This document shows, piece after piece, positions 1-10,796 of a stretch of DNA of 64,000 nucleotides. The notes below the pieces were generated by a model that was not told the DNA's origin, searched no databases, and saw only the letters and a program-made list of their open reading frames with translations. Position numbers and translations under genes: made by a program. Location: positions 62,001 through 126,000 of the forward strand of contig NZ_JOEK01000005.1 of assembly GCF_000719135.1 (NCBI RefSeq). The letters run 5' to 3'. This DNA is from Streptomyces avicenniae. GTDB lineage: Bacteria > Actinomycetota > Actinomycetes > Streptomycetales > Streptomycetaceae. How positions within the stretch are numbered: position 1 is the first letter of the stretch; every line of letters starts with the position of its first letter.

Positions 1-688
1 TCACGGTCCACTCGTCGGCCAGGACATGCGTCTTCGGCGTGCCCAGGGTGATCATCGGCTCGATCGCCAGGCACATGCCCGGCACCAGGCGCGGGCCACG
101 GCCCCGGCGCCGGTCCACGTAGTTCAGCAGGTGCGGGTCCATGTGCATCTCACTGCCGATGCCGTGCCCGCCGTACTGCTCGACGATGCCGTACTTGCCC
201 GAGACGGGCAGCGGCTGCCGCCGGATGTAGGTCTCGACGGCCCGCGAGACGTCCACGAGCCGGTTCCCCTTGCGCATGGCCGCGATACCGGCCCACAGGG
301 ACTCCTCGGTCACACGGCTCAGCTCGACCAGCTCCGCGCCGTGCCCCTCGCCGACGAGCACGGTGATCGCCGCGTCGGCGTGCCAGCCGTTCACGATGGC
401 GCCCGCGTCGATCGAGAGGATGTCGCCCGAGGCGAGGACCGTCCGGTCGGGGATGCCGTGGACGACGACGTCGTTCACCGACGTGCAGATCGTCGCGGGG
501 AAGCCGCCGTAGCCGAGGAAGTTCGGCTTGGCGCCCCGCTCGGCCAGGACCGCGGCGGCGATGTCGTCGAGGTCCTTGGTGCTGGCCCCCGGCACCGCGG
601 CCTCGGCGGTACGGCGGTGTATCTCCGCGACCACGAGTCCGGCGGCGCGCATGTGCGCGATCTGCTCGGGGGTCTTCAGCTCGACCAT
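1..688 (-). CDS. map: Type I methionine aminopeptidase, 3' end cut by window edge
   Basis: Removes the initiator methionine from nascent proteins in the cytosol. About 229 residues are visible, starting from an ATG at 688. Metal-ligand motifs of the family can be read: VNDVVVHGIP (His), IDAGAIVNGWHAD (two Asp), YGGHGIGSE (His) and LAIEPM (Glu). The last metal Glu would lie beyond the edge, so the gene is truncated by the window and not broken. It follows adk after 25 nt, the usual actinobacterial secY-adk-map order, so it is probably cotranscribed from secY. There is no long N-terminal zinc-finger extension. Confidence 0.95.
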   Translation of the reverse strand, partial: MVELKTPEQIAHMRAAGLVVAEIHRRTAEAAVPGASTKDLDDIAAAVLAERGAKPNFLGYGGFPATICTSVNDVVVHGIPDRTVLASGDILSIDAGAIVNGWHADAAITVLVGEGHGAELVELSRVTEESLWAGIAAMRKGNRLVDVSRAVETYIRRQPLPVSGKYGIVEQYGGHGIGSEMHMDPHLLNYVDRRRGRGPRLVPGMCLAIEPMITLGTPKTHVLADEWTV

Positions 689-713
689 GGCGTTCTTTCC
701 TCCTGCGCCGTCG

Positions 714-1370
714 TCACGCGGCGCGTTCCGACAGGGCGGCGAGCGCCCTGCCGGTCACTTCGTCCACCGGGGCGAGGGCCGGGATCGTGGCGACCAGGCC
801 CTGCTCGCGGAAGTAGTCGATGATCGGCTCGGTCTCCTCGTGGTAGACCGCCAGCCGGTGGCGGACGGTCTCCTCGCGGTCGTCCTCGCGCTGGTACAGC
901 TCGCCCCCGCACACGTCGCACACGCCCTCACGGCGCGGCTGCTTGTAGGCGACGTGGAACGTGTGACTGCTGTCGTTGCGGCAGGTGCGGCGTCCGGCGA
1001 TGCGCTTGACGACCTCGTCCTCGGGGACCTCCAGGTCGAGCACCGCGTCCAGCCGCTGCCCGGCCTCCCCCAGCACGTCGTCCAGGGCCTTGGCCTGGGC
1101 GATGTTCCGGGGGAAGCCGTCGAGCAGGAAACCGTTCTCGGCGTCCGGCAGCGCCATCCGCTCCACCGCCATCGCCAGCGTGATCTCGTCCGGCACGAGG
1201 CCACCCTCGCGCAGGATGGACTCGACCTGGCGGCCGAGATCCGTGCCCTGGCGGATGTTCGCGCGGAACAGGTCACCGGTGGAGATGTGGGGGATGGACA
1301 GGCGCTCGGCGAGCAGGGCGGCCTGAGTGCCCTTGCCCGCACCGGGCGGACCGACGAGAACGATGCGCAT
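714..1370 (-). CDS. adk: Adenylate kinase
   Basis: Catalyses ATP + AMP to 2 ADP, maintaining adenylate balance. It has 218 residues with the P-loop GPPGAGKGT at residues 7-15, the GFPR AMP-binding motif and a long LID domain. The LID carries a C-x5-H ... CDVC set of metal ligands, as in other Streptomyces enzymes, suggesting a zinc-stabilised lid. The ATG overlaps the secY stop by one base (TGATG), so translation is probably coupled to secY. Nothing in it is unusual. Confidence 0.98.
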   Translation of the reverse strand: MRIVLVGPPGAGKGTQAALLAERLSIPHISTGDLFRANIRQGTDLGRQVESILREGGLVPDEITLAMAVERMALPDAENGFLLDGFPRNIAQAKALDDVLGEAGQRLDAVLDLEVPEDEVVKRIAGRRTCRNDSSHTFHVAYKQPRREGVCDVCGGELYQREDDREETVRHRLAVYHEETEPIIDYFREQGLVATIPALAPVDEVTGRALAALSERAA

Positions 1371-2695
1371 CAGCGGAGGAACCCTTCGTAATTACGCTGG
1401 TGGAGCTGGCTCTCGATCTGCCGCACCGTCTCCAGGCCGACACCCACGATGATCAGGATCGAGGTGCCGCCGAAGGGGAAGTCCTGCTGCGCGTCGAACA
1501 TCACCAGCGCCACGGTGGGCACCAGGGCGATGAGCCCCAGGTACAGCGACCCGGGCCAGGTGATGCGGTTCAGCACATAGCTCAGGTATTCGACCGTGGG
1601 GCGGCCCGCCCGGATACCCGGGATGAAACCACCATACTTCTTCATGTTTTCGGCCACGTCCTCAGGGTTGAACGTGATGGCCACGTAGAAGAAGGCGAAG
1701 AACACGATGAGCAGGAAGTAGGTCACGATGTAGTACGGGTGGTCACCGTTGGTGAAGTACCGCGTCACCCAGTCCGCCCATCCGCTGGCGTCCGAACCGG
1801 CGAACTGGACGAGGAGCTGGGGGATGTACAGCAGCGACGAGGCGAAGATCACCGGGATGACACCGGCCTGGTTCACCTTGAGGGGGATGTACGTCGAGGT
1901 ACCGCCGTAGGAGCGACGGCCGATCATGCGCTTGGCGTACTGCACCGGGATACGGCGCTGGGCCAGCTCGACGAAGACGACGAGGCCGACCATCGCCAGG
2001 CCGCACAGGACGACGACACCGAACTCGATCCAGCCGTCGGCCAGGGTGCCCTGCTGCTTGATCTGCCACAGCGCGGCCGGGAAGCCGGCGGCGATGGAGG
2101 TGAACATCAGCATGGACATGCCGTTACCGATACCGCGGTCGGTGATCAGCTCGCCCATCCACATGATGAGCGCGGTGGCCGAGGTCAGGGCGATCACCAT
2201 GACGATGGTGGTGTACATCCCGTCGTCGGGGATGATGTCGTTCCGCACCGAGCACTGGGGGAAAAGGGTGCCACTGCGGGCGGTCGCCACCAGGCCGGTG
2301 GCCTGGAGGACCGCGAGGGCCATGGTCAGGTAACGGGTGTACTGCGTGATCTTCGCCTGGCCGGACTGGCCCTCCTTCTTGAGGGCTTCGAGCCGGGGGA
2401 TCACCACGACGAGCAGCTGGAGAATGATGCTCGCCGTGATGTACGGCATGATGCCCAGCGCGAAGATCGTGAGCTGCAACAGAGCGCCGCCGCTGAACAT
2501 GTTGACCAGACCGAAGAGGCTGGAACCCGCACCTGCGGCGTCGGCCTCTGTCACACACTGGTCAACGTTCTGGAAGCTGACGCCCGGCACCGGCACATGC
2601 TGTCCGAGCCGGAACACCACGACGATGCCTAGGGTGAAGAGCAGCTTTTTACGCAGGTCGGGCGTCTGAAACGCCCGTGCGAACGCGGTGAGCAC
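1370..2695 (-). CDS. secY: SecY, protein translocase channel subunit
   Basis: Channel-forming subunit of the SecYEG general secretion translocon in the plasma membrane. The protein has 441 residues with the ten hydrophobic segments expected of the family. It opens with the typical amphipathic N-terminus (MLTAFARAFQTPDLRKK) and ends in the short cytosolic tail IESQLHQRNYEGFLR. It is first in secY-adk-map. The 216-nt gap to rplO contains a strong hairpin (2838-2880), so secY probably also has its own promoter instead of depending entirely on spc read-through. Its partner secE lies at 39816-40103. Confidence 0.98.
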   Translation of the reverse strand: MLTAFARAFQTPDLRKKLLFTLGIVVVFRLGQHVPVPGVSFQNVDQCVTEADAAGAGSSLFGLVNMFSGGALLQLTIFALGIMPYITASIILQLLVVVIPRLEALKKEGQSGQAKITQYTRYLTMALAVLQATGLVATARSGTLFPQCSVRNDIIPDDGMYTTIVMVIALTSATALIMWMGELITDRGIGNGMSMLMFTSIAAGFPAALWQIKQQGTLADGWIEFGVVVLCGLAMVGLVVFVELAQRRIPVQYAKRMIGRRSYGGTSTYIPLKVNQAGVIPVIFASSLLYIPQLLVQFAGSDASGWADWVTRYFTNGDHPYYIVTYFLLIVFFAFFYVAITFNPEDVAENMKKYGGFIPGIRAGRPTVEYLSYVLNRITWPGSLYLGLIALVPTVALVMFDAQQDFPFGGTSILIIVGVGLETVRQIESQLHQRNYEGFLR

Positions 2696-2837
2696 GGCTC
2701 CTCCTGCGCCCCCCGCGGCTCGCGCGAGAGGTTTCGGTCTGATGGGCCAACGAATGTGTCAAACGTAAGGGGAAGTTCTAGGGGTCCAGAAGAGGGCAAC
2801 GAGGGCCACCTTACCGGCGTAAGCGCAAAGCCGGAAC

Positions 2838-2880
2838 GACTGACCGGGGATGCCCTTGTCTCAGGCATCCCCGGTCGGTC
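2838..2880 (-). terminator. Strong hairpin between rplO and secY (terminator or attenuator)
   Basis: A 12-bp perfect stem (2843-2854 with 2864-2875) extends to 17 pairs with one G-U, around a 9-nt loop. It starts 31 nt after the rplO stop. There is no clear U-tract, which is normal for high-GC actinobacteria. It probably ends or attenuates spc operon transcription before secY. Confidence 0.7.
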
Positions 2881-2911
2881 ATGCGGTCACCGGAGAGTTC
2901 ACCGGTTTTGT

Positions 2912-3394
2912 TCAGGAACGGTCGGTAATGGTCCCACCGACCGCGGTGATCTTCTCCTTGGCGGAGGCGGAGACGGCATCGACCGTCACCGTCAGCGCGA
3001 CGGAGATGTCACCCGAACCGAGGACCTTCACGAGCTCGTTCTTGCGAACGGCGCCCTTCTCGACCAGATCCGCGATCGTGACCTCGCCACCCTGGGGGTA
3101 CAGCTCGGCCAGCCGGTCGAGGTTGACGACCTGGTACTGCTTGTGCGCCGGGTTCTTGAAGCCCTTGAGCTTCGGCAGCCGCTGGATCAGCGGCAGCTGC
3201 CCGCCCTCGAAGCCCGCCTTGACCTGGTACCTGGCCTTGGTGCCCTTGGTACCGCGGCCCGCGGTCTTGCCCTTGGACGCCTCACCACGACCCACGCGGA
3301 TCTTGGACTTCTTGGCGCCGGGGGCGGGACGGAGGTTGTGCAGGCCGAGGGGAGTACCCTCCGCGCCGCCGTCACCCTTGGAGAGGTCAGCCAT
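2912..3394 (-). CDS. rplO: 50S ribosomal protein L15
   Basis: Late-assembly protein of the large subunit. It has 160 residues. The glycine/lysine-rich N-terminal block ([19 protein letters not shown]) and the C-terminal L15/L18e fold ([14 protein letters not shown]) are both present. The N-terminus, [13 protein letters not shown], is longer and more acidic than the short leader I know from other Streptomyces L15. It is the last gene of the spc operon, followed by a strong hairpin. Confidence 0.97.
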   Translation of the reverse strand: MADLSKGDGGAEGTPLGLHNLRPAPGAKKSKIRVGRGEASKGKTAGRGTKGTKARYQVKAGFEGGQLPLIQRLPKLKGFKNPAHKQYQVVNLDRLAELYPQGGEVTIADLVEKGAVRKNELVKVLGSGDISVALTVTVDAVSASAKEKITAVGGTITDRS

Positions 3395-3395
3395 C

Positions 3396-3578
3396 TCAGT
3401 CCACCTCCTCGACCGTCACGAGGTGCCGCACGGTGTTGGCCATGCCGCGGATCTCCGGGCGGTCGTCCTTCACCACCACGTCGTTGATGCGGCGCAGCCC
3501 GAGGGAACGCAGCGTGTCGCGGTGGTTCTGCTTGCTCCCGATACGGGACTTGACCTGGGTGATCTTGAGCTGCGCCAT
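3396..3578 (-). CDS. rpmD: 50S ribosomal protein L30
   Basis: Small 60-residue large-subunit protein of the bacterial type ([27 protein letters not shown]). I chose the ATG at 3578, which overlaps the rpsE stop as TGATG. A GTG one codon upstream is also possible but would extend further into rpsE. It lies between rpsE and rplO as in all spc operons and is probably translationally coupled to both. Confidence 0.96.
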   Translation of the reverse strand: MAQLKITQVKSRIGSKQNHRDTLRSLGLRRINDVVVKDDRPEIRGMANTVRHLVTVEEVD

Positions 3579-4180
3579 CACGCACCCACCCCGGCGCGCG
3601 CCCGCAGCAGAGCGGCGGGAGCGACGTCCTCAAGGGGCAGACCACGACGGGCCGCGATCTCCTCGGGGCGCTGAAGGCCCTTCAGAGCGGCCACCGTGGC
3701 GTGCACGATGTTGATCGGGTTGGACGAACCGAGCGACTTGCTCAGCACGTCGTGGATGCCCGCGCACTCCAGCACGGCGCGCACCGGGCCACCGGCGATC
3801 ACACCGGTACCAGGCGACGCCGGCTTCAGCAGCACGACACCCGCGGCGGCCTCACCCTGGATCGGGTGCGGGATGGTGCCCTGGATACGGGGGACCTTGA
3901 AGAAGTGCTTCTTGGCCTCCTCCACACCCTTGGCGATGGCGGCCGGCACCTCCTTGGCCTTGCCGTAACCGACACCCACGGTGCCGTCACCGTCGCCCAC
4001 CACGACCAGCGCGGTGAAGCTGAAGCGACGACCACCCTTCACTACCTTGGCGACACGGTTGATCGCGACGACACGCTCGACGTACGCGGTCTTCTCGGCG
4101 GCAGCGCCGCCGTCCCGGCCCTTACGGTCCCGCCGCTCGCCGCCACCGGCGCCACCACTGCGGCGCTGGGGTCCAGCCAT
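3578..4180 (-). CDS. rpsE: 30S ribosomal protein S5
   Basis: Small-subunit protein involved in decoding fidelity. The start is the ATG at 4180 ([10 protein letters not shown]), preceded by GGAAGG at good spacing. This gives 200 residues with a Gly/Arg-rich actinobacterial N-terminus. The S5 double-stranded RNA-binding domain ([22 protein letters not shown]) is followed by the C-terminal domain. The open frame continues upstream but has no family sequence. The loop KVVKGGRR, where spectinomycin-resistance changes map, looks wild type. Confidence 0.97.
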   Translation of the reverse strand: MAGPQRRSGGAGGGERRDRKGRDGGAAAEKTAYVERVVAINRVAKVVKGGRRFSFTALVVVGDGDGTVGVGYGKAKEVPAAIAKGVEEAKKHFFKVPRIQGTIPHPIQGEAAAGVVLLKPASPGTGVIAGGPVRAVLECAGIHDVLSKSLGSSNPINIVHATVAALKGLQRPEEIAARRGLPLEDVAPAALLRARAGVGA

Positions 4181-4217
4181 TGGATTACCTTCCTCGTTAC
4201 TCAGTAGCGGGACCGGC

Positions 4218-4601
4218 TCAGAACTTGAGCCCCGCCTCGCGGGCGGCGTCGGCCAGTGCGGCAACCCGCCCGGCATACCTGTTGCCACCGCGGTCGAACA
4301 CGACGGCCTCGACACCGGCGGCCTTCGCACGCTCGGCGACCAGTGCGCCGACCTGCTTGGCCTTGTCGCTCTTGTCACCCTCCACGCCACGGATGGACGT
4401 GTCGAGGGACGAGGCGGACGCCAGGGTGTGACCGACCGTGTCGTCCACGATCTGGGCCACCATGTGGCGGTTGGACCGCGTCACGACCAGGCGCGGACGC
4501 TCGGCCGTACCCGTGATCTTCTTCCGGATACGGATGTGACGGCGCTTGGTCGCCGCACGCTTGCGTGCGTCGCCCTTCGCGATCTTGACACCGTACGCCA
4601 T
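4218..4601 (-). CDS. rplR: 50S ribosomal protein L18
   Basis: 5S rRNA-binding protein of the large subunit, with 127 residues. It has a basic N-terminus ([20 protein letters not shown]) and the L18 core ending in the conserved [24 protein letters not shown]. It lies 2 nt after rplF and 37 nt before rpsE, inside the spc operon. Confidence 0.97.
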   Translation of the reverse strand: MAYGVKIAKGDARKRAATKRRHIRIRKKITGTAERPRLVVTRSNRHMVAQIVDDTVGHTLASASSLDTSIRGVEGDKSDKAKQVGALVAERAKAAGVEAVVFDRGGNRYAGRVAALADAAREAGLKF

Positions 4602-4603
4602 GG

Positions 4604-5143
4604 CTACTTACCAGCCTTTCCGACCTTGCGGCGGATGACTTCACCCTCGTACTTGACGCCCTTGGCCTTGTACGGGTCGGGCTTGCGCAGCTTGCGGATC
4701 TTCGCTGCGACCTCGCCCACCTTCTGCTTGTCGATCCCCTCGACGCTGAAGCGCGTCTGGTTCTCGACCTTGAAGGTGATGCCCTCCGGGGGCTCGACCA
4801 GGATCGGGTGGCTGTAGCCCAGGGAGAACTCCAGGTTGGAGCCCTTGGCCTGGACGCGGTAGCCGACACCGCTGATTTCGAGCTTCTTGACGTAGCCCTG
4901 CGTGACACCGGTGATCATGTTGTCCACCAGCGTGCGGGACAGACCGTGCAGGGCACGGTTGCGGTTCTCGTCGTTCGGGCGGGTCACCTGGATGGTGCCG
5001 TCCTCGGCGCGCTCGACCGAGATCGGCGCGGCGACGGTGTGGCTCAGGGTGCCCTTGGGGCCCTTCACGTCCACCGTGCGGCCGTCGATGGTGACGTCCA
5101 CACCGGCGGGAACCTGGATGGGCTGCTTGCCGATACGCGACAT
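4604..5143 (-). CDS. rplF: 50S ribosomal protein L6
   Basis: Large-subunit protein near the factor-binding site. It has 179 residues, with the two tandem L6 folds and the C-terminal signature [19 protein letters not shown]. Start [17 protein letters not shown] is typical. It is embedded in the spc operon between rpsH and rplR. Confidence 0.98.
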   Translation of the reverse strand: MSRIGKQPIQVPAGVDVTIDGRTVDVKGPKGTLSHTVAAPISVERAEDGTIQVTRPNDENRNRALHGLSRTLVDNMITGVTQGYVKKLEISGVGYRVQAKGSNLEFSLGYSHPILVEPPEGITFKVENQTRFSVEGIDKQKVGEVAAKIRKLRKPDPYKAKGVKYEGEVIRRKVGKAGK

Positions 5144-5166
5144 GGCTTGTCCTCCGTTCCCTTCCG

Positions 5167-5565
5167 TTACCAGACGTAGGCGAGGACTTCCCCACCCACG
5201 CCCTTCTTCTGCGCCTGCTTGTCGGTGAGCAGGCCGTGCGAGGTCGAGATGATCGCGACACCCAGGCCGCCGAGCACCCTCGGCAGGCCGGTGGACTTCG
5301 CGTAGACCCGCAGGCCCGGCTTCGAGATCCGCTTGATGCCGGCGATCGAACGCTCGCGGTTCGGGCCGTACTTCAGCTCAAGGACCAGGGCGCGGCCCAC
5401 CTGGGCGTCCTCGGTCTTCCAGCCGGTGATGTAACCCTCCTGCTGGAGGATCTCCGCGATGTGCGTCTTGATCTTGCTGTGCGGCATCACCACGGAGTCG
5501 TGGTACGCCGAGTTCGCGTTGCGCAGACGGGTGAGCATGTCCGCGATCGGGTCGGTCATGGTCAT
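5167..5565 (-). CDS. rpsH: 30S ribosomal protein S8
   Basis: 16S rRNA-binding protein and, in other bacteria, the translational autoregulator of the spc operon. It has 132 residues, with [16 protein letters not shown] at the start and the S8 signature [26 protein letters not shown] at the C-terminus. Two in-frame ATGs two codons apart (5565 and 5559) could each be the start. It follows rpsZ (rpsN type Z) after a 65-nt gap. Confidence 0.97.
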   Translation of the reverse strand: MTMTDPIADMLTRLRNANSAYHDSVVMPHSKIKTHIAEILQQEGYITGWKTEDAQVGRALVLELKYGPNRERSIAGIKRISKPGLRVYAKSTGLPRVLGGLGVAIISTSHGLLTDKQAQKKGVGGEVLAYVW

Positions 5566-5630
5566 GAAACGGCCTTGGGCCTCTCTCGCCGGGGTTTCCC
5601 TCTTCCGGGGGACCTACGGCGTAGTCGGTG

Positions 5631-5816
5631 TTACCAGGAGCTCTTGGTGACGCCCGGCAGCTCGCCGCGGTGCGCCATCTCACGAAGGCAGACGCGGCAC
5701 AGGCCGAACTTGCGGTACACGGAGTGCGGACGGCCACACCGCTGGCAGCGGGTGTAGCCACGCACGCTGAACTTCGGCTTGCGGCCGGCCTTGGCGATCA
5801 GGGCCTTCTTCGCCAT
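5631..5816 (-). CDS. rpsZ: 30S ribosomal protein S14, zinc-binding type Z
   Basis: Small-subunit head protein of 61 residues. It is the short zinc-ribbon form, with CQRC at about residues 23-26 and CRVC at about 38-41. This is the housekeeping C+ form found in spc operons of Gram-positive bacteria. Many actinobacteria also carry a longer zinc-free paralog expressed under zinc limitation, but none is in this window. It lies 3 nt after rplE. Confidence 0.96.
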   Translation of the reverse strand: MAKKALIAKAGRKPKFSVRGYTRCQRCGRPHSVYRKFGLCRVCLREMAHRGELPGVTKSSW

Positions 5817-5819
5817 CGG

Positions 5820-6386
5820 TCACGCCTCCTTGAACGGGAATCCGAGGAGACGCAGCAGCGTGCGGCCTTCCTCGTCGGTGTTCGCCGTGGTGACGACGGT
5901 GATGTCCATGCCGCGCGTCCGGTCGATCTGGTCGGGGTCGATCTCGTGGAACATGACCTGCTCCGTGAGACCGAAGGTGTAGTTGCCCCGGCCGTCGAAC
6001 TGCTTCGGCGACAGGCCGCGGAAGTCACGGATGCGGGGAAGCGCCAGGGACAGCAGACGGTCCAGGAACTCCCACATCCGGTCGCCCCGCAGCGTCACGT
6101 GCGCGCCGATGGGCTGGCCCTCACGCAGCTTGAACTGCGCGATGGACTTGCGGGCCTTCGTCACGGTCGGCTTCTGACCGGTGATCGTGGTGAGGTCGCG
6201 CACGGCGCCCTCCATCAGCTTGGAGTCGCGGGCGGCGTCGCCCACACCCATGTTGACCACGATCTTGGTCAGACCCGGCACCTGCATGATGTTCGGGTAC
6301 TCGAACTCGTCACGCAGCTTGCCGATGATCTCTTCGCGGTACCGCGTCTTGAGACGCGGCGCGCTGGTGGTGGTGGCAGTCGTCAT
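5820..6386 (-). CDS. rplE: 50S ribosomal protein L5
   Basis: 5S rRNA-binding protein of the central protuberance. It has 188 residues, with the N-terminal half ending in [13 protein letters not shown] and the C-terminal domain [28 protein letters not shown]. The ATG overlaps the rplX stop by one base, indicating coupled translation. Confidence 0.98.
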   Translation of the reverse strand: MTTATTTSAPRLKTRYREEIIGKLRDEFEYPNIMQVPGLTKIVVNMGVGDAARDSKLMEGAVRDLTTITGQKPTVTKARKSIAQFKLREGQPIGAHVTLRGDRMWEFLDRLLSLALPRIRDFRGLSPKQFDGRGNYTFGLTEQVMFHEIDPDQIDRTRGMDITVVTTANTDEEGRTLLRLLGFPFKEA

Positions 6387-6709
6387 CAGATGTCCTCACC
6401 GGTGCGGCGGGCAACGCGGAACTTGTTGCCCTCCTCGTCGAAGCGGTAGCCGACCCGGGTGGTGACCTTCTTGCCGTCCTTCTCCACCACGAGCGCGACA
6501 TTGCTCACGTGGATCGGAGCCTCGGTCGTGATGATGCCGCCGGTCTTGGACCCGCGGGCCGTCTGCCCGGCCTTGGTGTGCTTCTTGACCCGGTTGACAC
6601 CCTCGACCAGGACACGGTCCTCGCTGGGGTAGGCCACGATGACCTTGCCCTGCTTGCCCCTGTCCTTGCCGGTGATGACCTGGACCAGGTCGCCCTTCTT
6701 GATCTTCAT
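6386..6709 (-). CDS. rplX: 50S ribosomal protein L24
   Basis: Early-assembly protein that binds 23S rRNA domain I. It has 107 residues and an N-terminal KOW motif ([18 protein letters not shown]). It starts 3 nt after rplN and overlaps rplE by one base. Nothing unusual was seen. Confidence 0.97.
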   Translation of the reverse strand: MKIKKGDLVQVITGKDRGKQGKVIVAYPSEDRVLVEGVNRVKKHTKAGQTARGSKTGGIITTEAPIHVSNVALVVEKDGKKVTTRVGYRFDEEGNKFRVARRTGEDI

Positions 6710-6712
6710 CGG

Positions 6713-7081
6713 TTACAGCACCTCCGGCGCGAGGGAGATGATCTTCATGAACTTCTTCTCGCGCAGTTCCCGGCCCACGGGGCCGAAGATACGGGTGCCG
6801 CGGGGGTCGCCGTCGTTCTTGAGGATGACGGCGGCGTTCTCGTCGAACCGGATGTACGAGCCGTCCGGACGTCGGCGCTCCTTGACGGCGCGCACGATGA
6901 CCGCCTTGACGACGTCACCCTTCTTCACGTTGCCGCCGGGGATCGCGTCCTTGACGGTGGCGACGATGACATCGCCGATGCCCGCGTAGCGGCGCCCGGA
7001 GCCGCCGAGAACGCGGATGCAGAGAATCTCCTTCGCACCCGTGTTGTCGGCGACGCGCAGTCGCGACTCCTGCTGGATCAT
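6713..7081 (-). CDS. rplN: 50S ribosomal protein L14
   Basis: Large-subunit interface protein of 122 residues. It carries the strongly conserved [24 protein letters not shown] start and the C-terminal [26 protein letters not shown]. It is the first gene of the spc-type group and follows rpsQ with only 4 nt between, so S10 and spc appear to be one continuous transcription unit. Confidence 0.98.
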   Translation of the reverse strand: MIQQESRLRVADNTGAKEILCIRVLGGSGRRYAGIGDVIVATVKDAIPGGNVKKGDVVKAVIVRAVKERRRPDGSYIRFDENAAVILKNDGDPRGTRIFGPVGRELREKKFMKIISLAPEVL

Positions 7082-7085
7082 GTCG

Positions 7086-7367
7086 TTACTTCGCCTTCTC
7101 CAGAATCTCGACGACGCGCCAGCGCTTGGTCGCCGACAGCGGACGCGTCTCCATCAGGAGGACGCGGTCGCCGACGCCCGCAGCGTTCTGCTCGTCGTGT
7201 GCCTTGAGCTTGCTGGTGCGGCGGATGATCTTGCCGTACAGGGCGTGCTTCACCCGGTCCTCGACAGCGACGACGACGGTCTTGTCCATCTTGTCGCTGA
7301 CAACCAGACCCTCGCGGGTCTTCCGCCGGCCGCGCTCGGTCGTCTCAGTCACAGTCTTCTCACTCAT
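7086..7367 (-). CDS. rpsQ: 30S ribosomal protein S17
   Basis: Primary 16S rRNA-binding protein of 93 residues with the OB-fold core ([31 protein letters not shown]). It has a short actinobacterial N-terminal extension, [15 protein letters not shown]. The start overlaps the rpmC stop by one base. It is the last gene of the S10 group. Confidence 0.97.
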   Translation of the reverse strand: MSEKTVTETTERGRRKTREGLVVSDKMDKTVVVAVEDRVKHALYGKIIRRTSKLKAHDEQNAAGVGDRVLLMETRPLSATKRWRVVEILEKAK

Positions 7368-7618
7368 CAGGCGTTCTCCACCGCCTCGGCACCGCCGACC
7401 GGGACCACCGACTCGATGCCCAGCTCGCGCTCGCGCATCAAGGTGTAGACCCGGGCGATGTCCTTGCGTACGGCCCGCAGCCGGCTGTTGTTCTCCAGCT
7501 GGCCGGTGGCCGCCTGGAAACGGAGCCTGAACAGCTCCTCCTTCGCCTCACGCAGCTTGACGAGGAGTTCCTCGTCGTTCAGCTCGCGCAGCTCGGAGGG
7601 CTTGGTACCGGCAGCCAT
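7367..7618 (-). CDS. rpmC: 50S ribosomal protein L29
   Basis: Small helical protein at the exit tunnel rim, docking site of trigger factor and SRP. It has 83 residues, and the conserved two-helix core is [27 protein letters not shown]. It has one-base overlaps with both rplP upstream and rpsQ downstream. Confidence 0.96.
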   Translation of the reverse strand: MAAGTKPSELRELNDEELLVKLREAKEELFRLRFQAATGQLENNSRLRAVRKDIARVYTLMRERELGIESVVPVGGAEAVENA

Positions 7619-8037
7619 CAGGACTCACCTGCCTCGCGCCGGACGATCCGGCACTTCATCGGGAGCTTGTGAGCGGCGCGGATGAGCGCCTCACGAGCGA
7701 TCTTCTCGTTGGGGTAGGACAGCTCGAACATCACGCGCCCCGGCTTGACGTTCGCGATCCACCACTCCGGCGAGCCCTTGCCGGAACCCATGCGGGTCTC
7801 GGCGGGCTTCTTGGTGAGCGGACGGTCCGGGTAGATGTTGATCCAGACCTTGCCGCCACGCTTGATGTGCCGGGTCATCGAGATACGCGCGGCCTCGATC
7901 TGCCGGTTCGTCACGTAGGCGGCGGTGACGGCCTGGATGCCGTACTCACCGAACGCGACCTCGGTGCCACCCTTGGCCTGGCCACTCCGCTTGGGGTGGT
8001 GCTGCTTGCGGTACTTGACCTTGCGAGGGATCAGCAT
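7618..8037 (-). CDS. rplP: 50S ribosomal protein L16
   Basis: Binds at the A-site region of the large subunit. The start is the ATG at 8037 ([17 protein letters not shown]), giving 139 residues. The open frame extends further upstream into rpsC sequence but carries no L16 homology there. The conserved [22 protein letters not shown] block is present. It lies 4 nt after rpsC. Confidence 0.97.
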   Translation of the reverse strand: MLIPRKVKYRKQHHPKRSGQAKGGTEVAFGEYGIQAVTAAYVTNRQIEAARISMTRHIKRGGKVWINIYPDRPLTKKPAETRMGSGKGSPEWWIANVKPGRVMFELSYPNEKIAREALIRAAHKLPMKCRIVRREAGES

Positions 8038-8041
8038 GGTC

Positions 8042-8887
8042 TCAGCTCTCCGTTCCTGCTGCGCCGTCCGCGGCGGGGGCGGCGGACGCGTCGGCCCTGG
8101 GGGCCTCGGCGGCGGGCGCGCCCTGCTGCTGCGGCCTGCGGCCACCGCCACGGCCACCGCGCTCGCCACGGCCACCACGGGCCGGACGGTCGCCACCGGC
8201 GCCACCACGGGCGGGGCGGTTACCGGCGCGGGCGGCGGCGTTCTCGGCGCGGACCTCGGCGATGTTCTTGACGTCGCCCTTGTAGATCCAGACCTTCACA
8301 CCGATGCGGCCGAAGGTGGTGCGGGCCTCGAAGAAGCCGTAGTCCACGTTGGCGCGCAGGGTGTGCAGCGGCACGCGACCCTCGCGGTAGAACTCAGAGC
8401 GGGACATCTCGGCGCCGCCGAGACGGCCACCGCACTGGATCTTGATGCCCTTGGCCCCGGCCTTCATCGTGCTCTGCATCGACTTGCGCATCGCACGGCG
8501 GAAGGAGACGCGGGAGGACAGCTGCTCGGCGACGGCCTGGGCCACCAGCTGGGCGTCCAGCTCCGGGTTCTTCACCTCAAGGATGTTGAACTGGATCTGC
8601 TTGCCGGTCAGCTTCTCCAGGTTGCCCCGGAGCCGGTCGGCCTCCGCACCGCGGCGGCCGATGACGATGCCGGGCCTGGCGGTGTGGACGTCCACGCGGA
8701 CACGGTCACGGGTGCGCTCGATCTCCACCTTGGAGATGCCCGCGCGCTCCATGCCCTGCGTCAGCATGCGGCGGATGGCCACGTCTTCCTTGACGTAGTC
8801 CTTGTACAGCTTGTCGGCATACCAGCGCGACTTGAAGTCGGTCGTGATGCCGAGGCGGAACCCGTGCGGGTTTACCTTCTGACCCAT
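8042..8887 (-). CDS. rpsC: 30S ribosomal protein S3 with low-complexity C-terminal tail
   Basis: Small-subunit head protein at the mRNA entry tunnel. It has 281 residues. The N-terminal domain begins [14 protein letters not shown], and a KH domain ([16 protein letters not shown]) and the S3 C-terminal domain follow. The last 60 or so residues form an Arg/Gly-rich then Ala/Pro-rich tail, known from other Streptomyces S3 and absent from E. coli. The tail is probably flexible. It overlaps rplV by one base. Confidence 0.97.
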   Translation of the reverse strand: MGQKVNPHGFRLGITTDFKSRWYADKLYKDYVKEDVAIRRMLTQGMERAGISKVEIERTRDRVRVDVHTARPGIVIGRRGAEADRLRGNLEKLTGKQIQFNILEVKNPELDAQLVAQAVAEQLSSRVSFRRAMRKSMQSTMKAGAKGIKIQCGGRLGGAEMSRSEFYREGRVPLHTLRANVDYGFFEARTTFGRIGVKVWIYKGDVKNIAEVRAENAAARAGNRPARGGAGGDRPARGGRGERGGRGGGRRPQQQGAPAAEAPRADASAAPAADGAAGTES

Positions 8888-9234
8888 TACCGGGTCCCCT
8901 CCTTGCTGCCCACGACCACCGTGATGTGGCTGGTGCGCTTGCGAATCCGGTAGGCGCGGCCCTGGGCACGCGGCCGGAACCGCTTCAGGGTCGGACCCTC
9001 ATCGACGTACGCCTCCTTGACGTAGAGGCTGTCGATGTCGGTGTGGTCGAAGTTGTGCGCGGCGTTGGCGATGGCGCTGTCCAGCACCTTGCCGACCGGC
9101 ACGCTGGCGGCCTGCGGGGCGAACCGCAGGACGGCCTGCGCCTCACCGGCGCCCTTGCCGCGGATGAGGTCCACCACACGGCGGGCCTTCATGGGCGTGA
9201 CGCGGATGTACCGCGCACGGGCCACGGCTTCCAT
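8887..9234 (-). CDS. rplV: 50S ribosomal protein L22
   Basis: Lines the peptide exit tunnel; its beta-hairpin is a site of macrolide-resistance changes. The start is the ATG at 9234 ([19 protein letters not shown]), preceded by GAAGGGAC, giving 115 residues. The open frame continues 12 codons further up without family sequence. The loop region ([21 protein letters not shown]) looks typical. Confidence 0.97.
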   Translation of the reverse strand: MEAVARARYIRVTPMKARRVVDLIRGKGAGEAQAVLRFAPQAASVPVGKVLDSAIANAAHNFDHTDIDSLYVKEAYVDEGPTLKRFRPRAQGRAYRIRKRTSHITVVVGSKEGTR

Positions 9235-9285
9235 GGTTGTCCCTTCGGTGTTATTCCGTGAGTCCGGCATGATCGGCGACCCCGC

Positions 9286-9567
9286 TCAGCGACGCCGCGA
9301 CTTGCGGTCGTCCTTGACGTGCCCGCGGAAGGTGCGGGTCGGCGCGAACTCGCCGAGCTTGTGGCCGACCATCGACTCGGTGACGAACACCGGGACGTGC
9401 TTACGGCCGTCGTGCACCGCGATCGTGTGGCCCAGCATCGCCGGGATGATCATCGAGCGGCGAGACCAGGTCTTGATGACGTTCTTGGACCCCGAGTCGT
9501 TCTGTGCGTCCACCTTCTTGATCAGGTGGTCGTCGACGAAGGGCCCCTTCTTGAGACTGCGCGGCAT
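9286..9567 (-). CDS. rpsS: 30S ribosomal protein S19
   Basis: Small-subunit head protein that contacts L5 across the subunit interface. It has 93 residues and the canonical start [19 protein letters not shown]. The signature [27 protein letters not shown] is present in shorter pieces. It lies between rplB (12 nt) and rplV (51 nt). Confidence 0.98.
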   Translation of the reverse strand: MPRSLKKGPFVDDHLIKKVDAQNDSGSKNVIKTWSRRSMIIPAMLGHTIAVHDGRKHVPVFVTESMVGHKLGEFAPTRTFRGHVKDDRKSRRR

Positions 9568-9579
9568 CGAAACCTGCTC

Positions 9580-10416
<837 letters not shown>

Positions 10417-10457
10417 GTCTTAGTCCTCGTCCGGTATCGGACGGACCGATCTCTCCG

Positions 10458-10796
10458 TCAGGAGAGGACCGGGCCGCCGAAGATGTCGATGCTTTCGCCC
10501 TCGGCAAGGGTCACGATGGCGCGCTTGGTGCCGGCGCGCCGGCCGTAACCGGTGCGGGTGCGCTTGCGCTTGCCCTGCCGGTTGATGGTGTTGACCCCGA
10601 TGACCTTGACCGAGAAGACCGCCTGGACGGCCTGCTTGATCTGGGTCTTGTTGGCACGCGGGTCCACGATGAACGTGTACTTGTTCTCGTCGAGCAGCGC
10701 GTAGCTCTTCTCGGACACGACGGGCTTGATCAGGATGTCGTGCGGTGCGGTGAACTCCTTGCTGGAGGTACCGGTACCGGTGGTCCCGTCAGTCAT
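10458..10796 (-). CDS. rplW: 50S ribosomal protein L23
   Basis: Binds 23S rRNA at the tunnel exit. I chose the ATG at 10796, which overlaps the rplD stop as TGATG, giving 112 residues. The N-terminal [14 protein letters not shown] is a lineage-specific extension before the L23 core ([20 protein letters not shown]). The open frame upstream of 10796 runs through rplD and shows no L23 sequence. Confidence 0.95.
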   Translation of the reverse strand: MTDGTTGTGTSSKEFTAPHDILIKPVVSEKSYALLDENKYTFIVDPRANKTQIKQAVQAVFSVKVIGVNTINRQGKRKRTRTGYGRRAGTKRAIVTLAEGESIDIFGGPVLS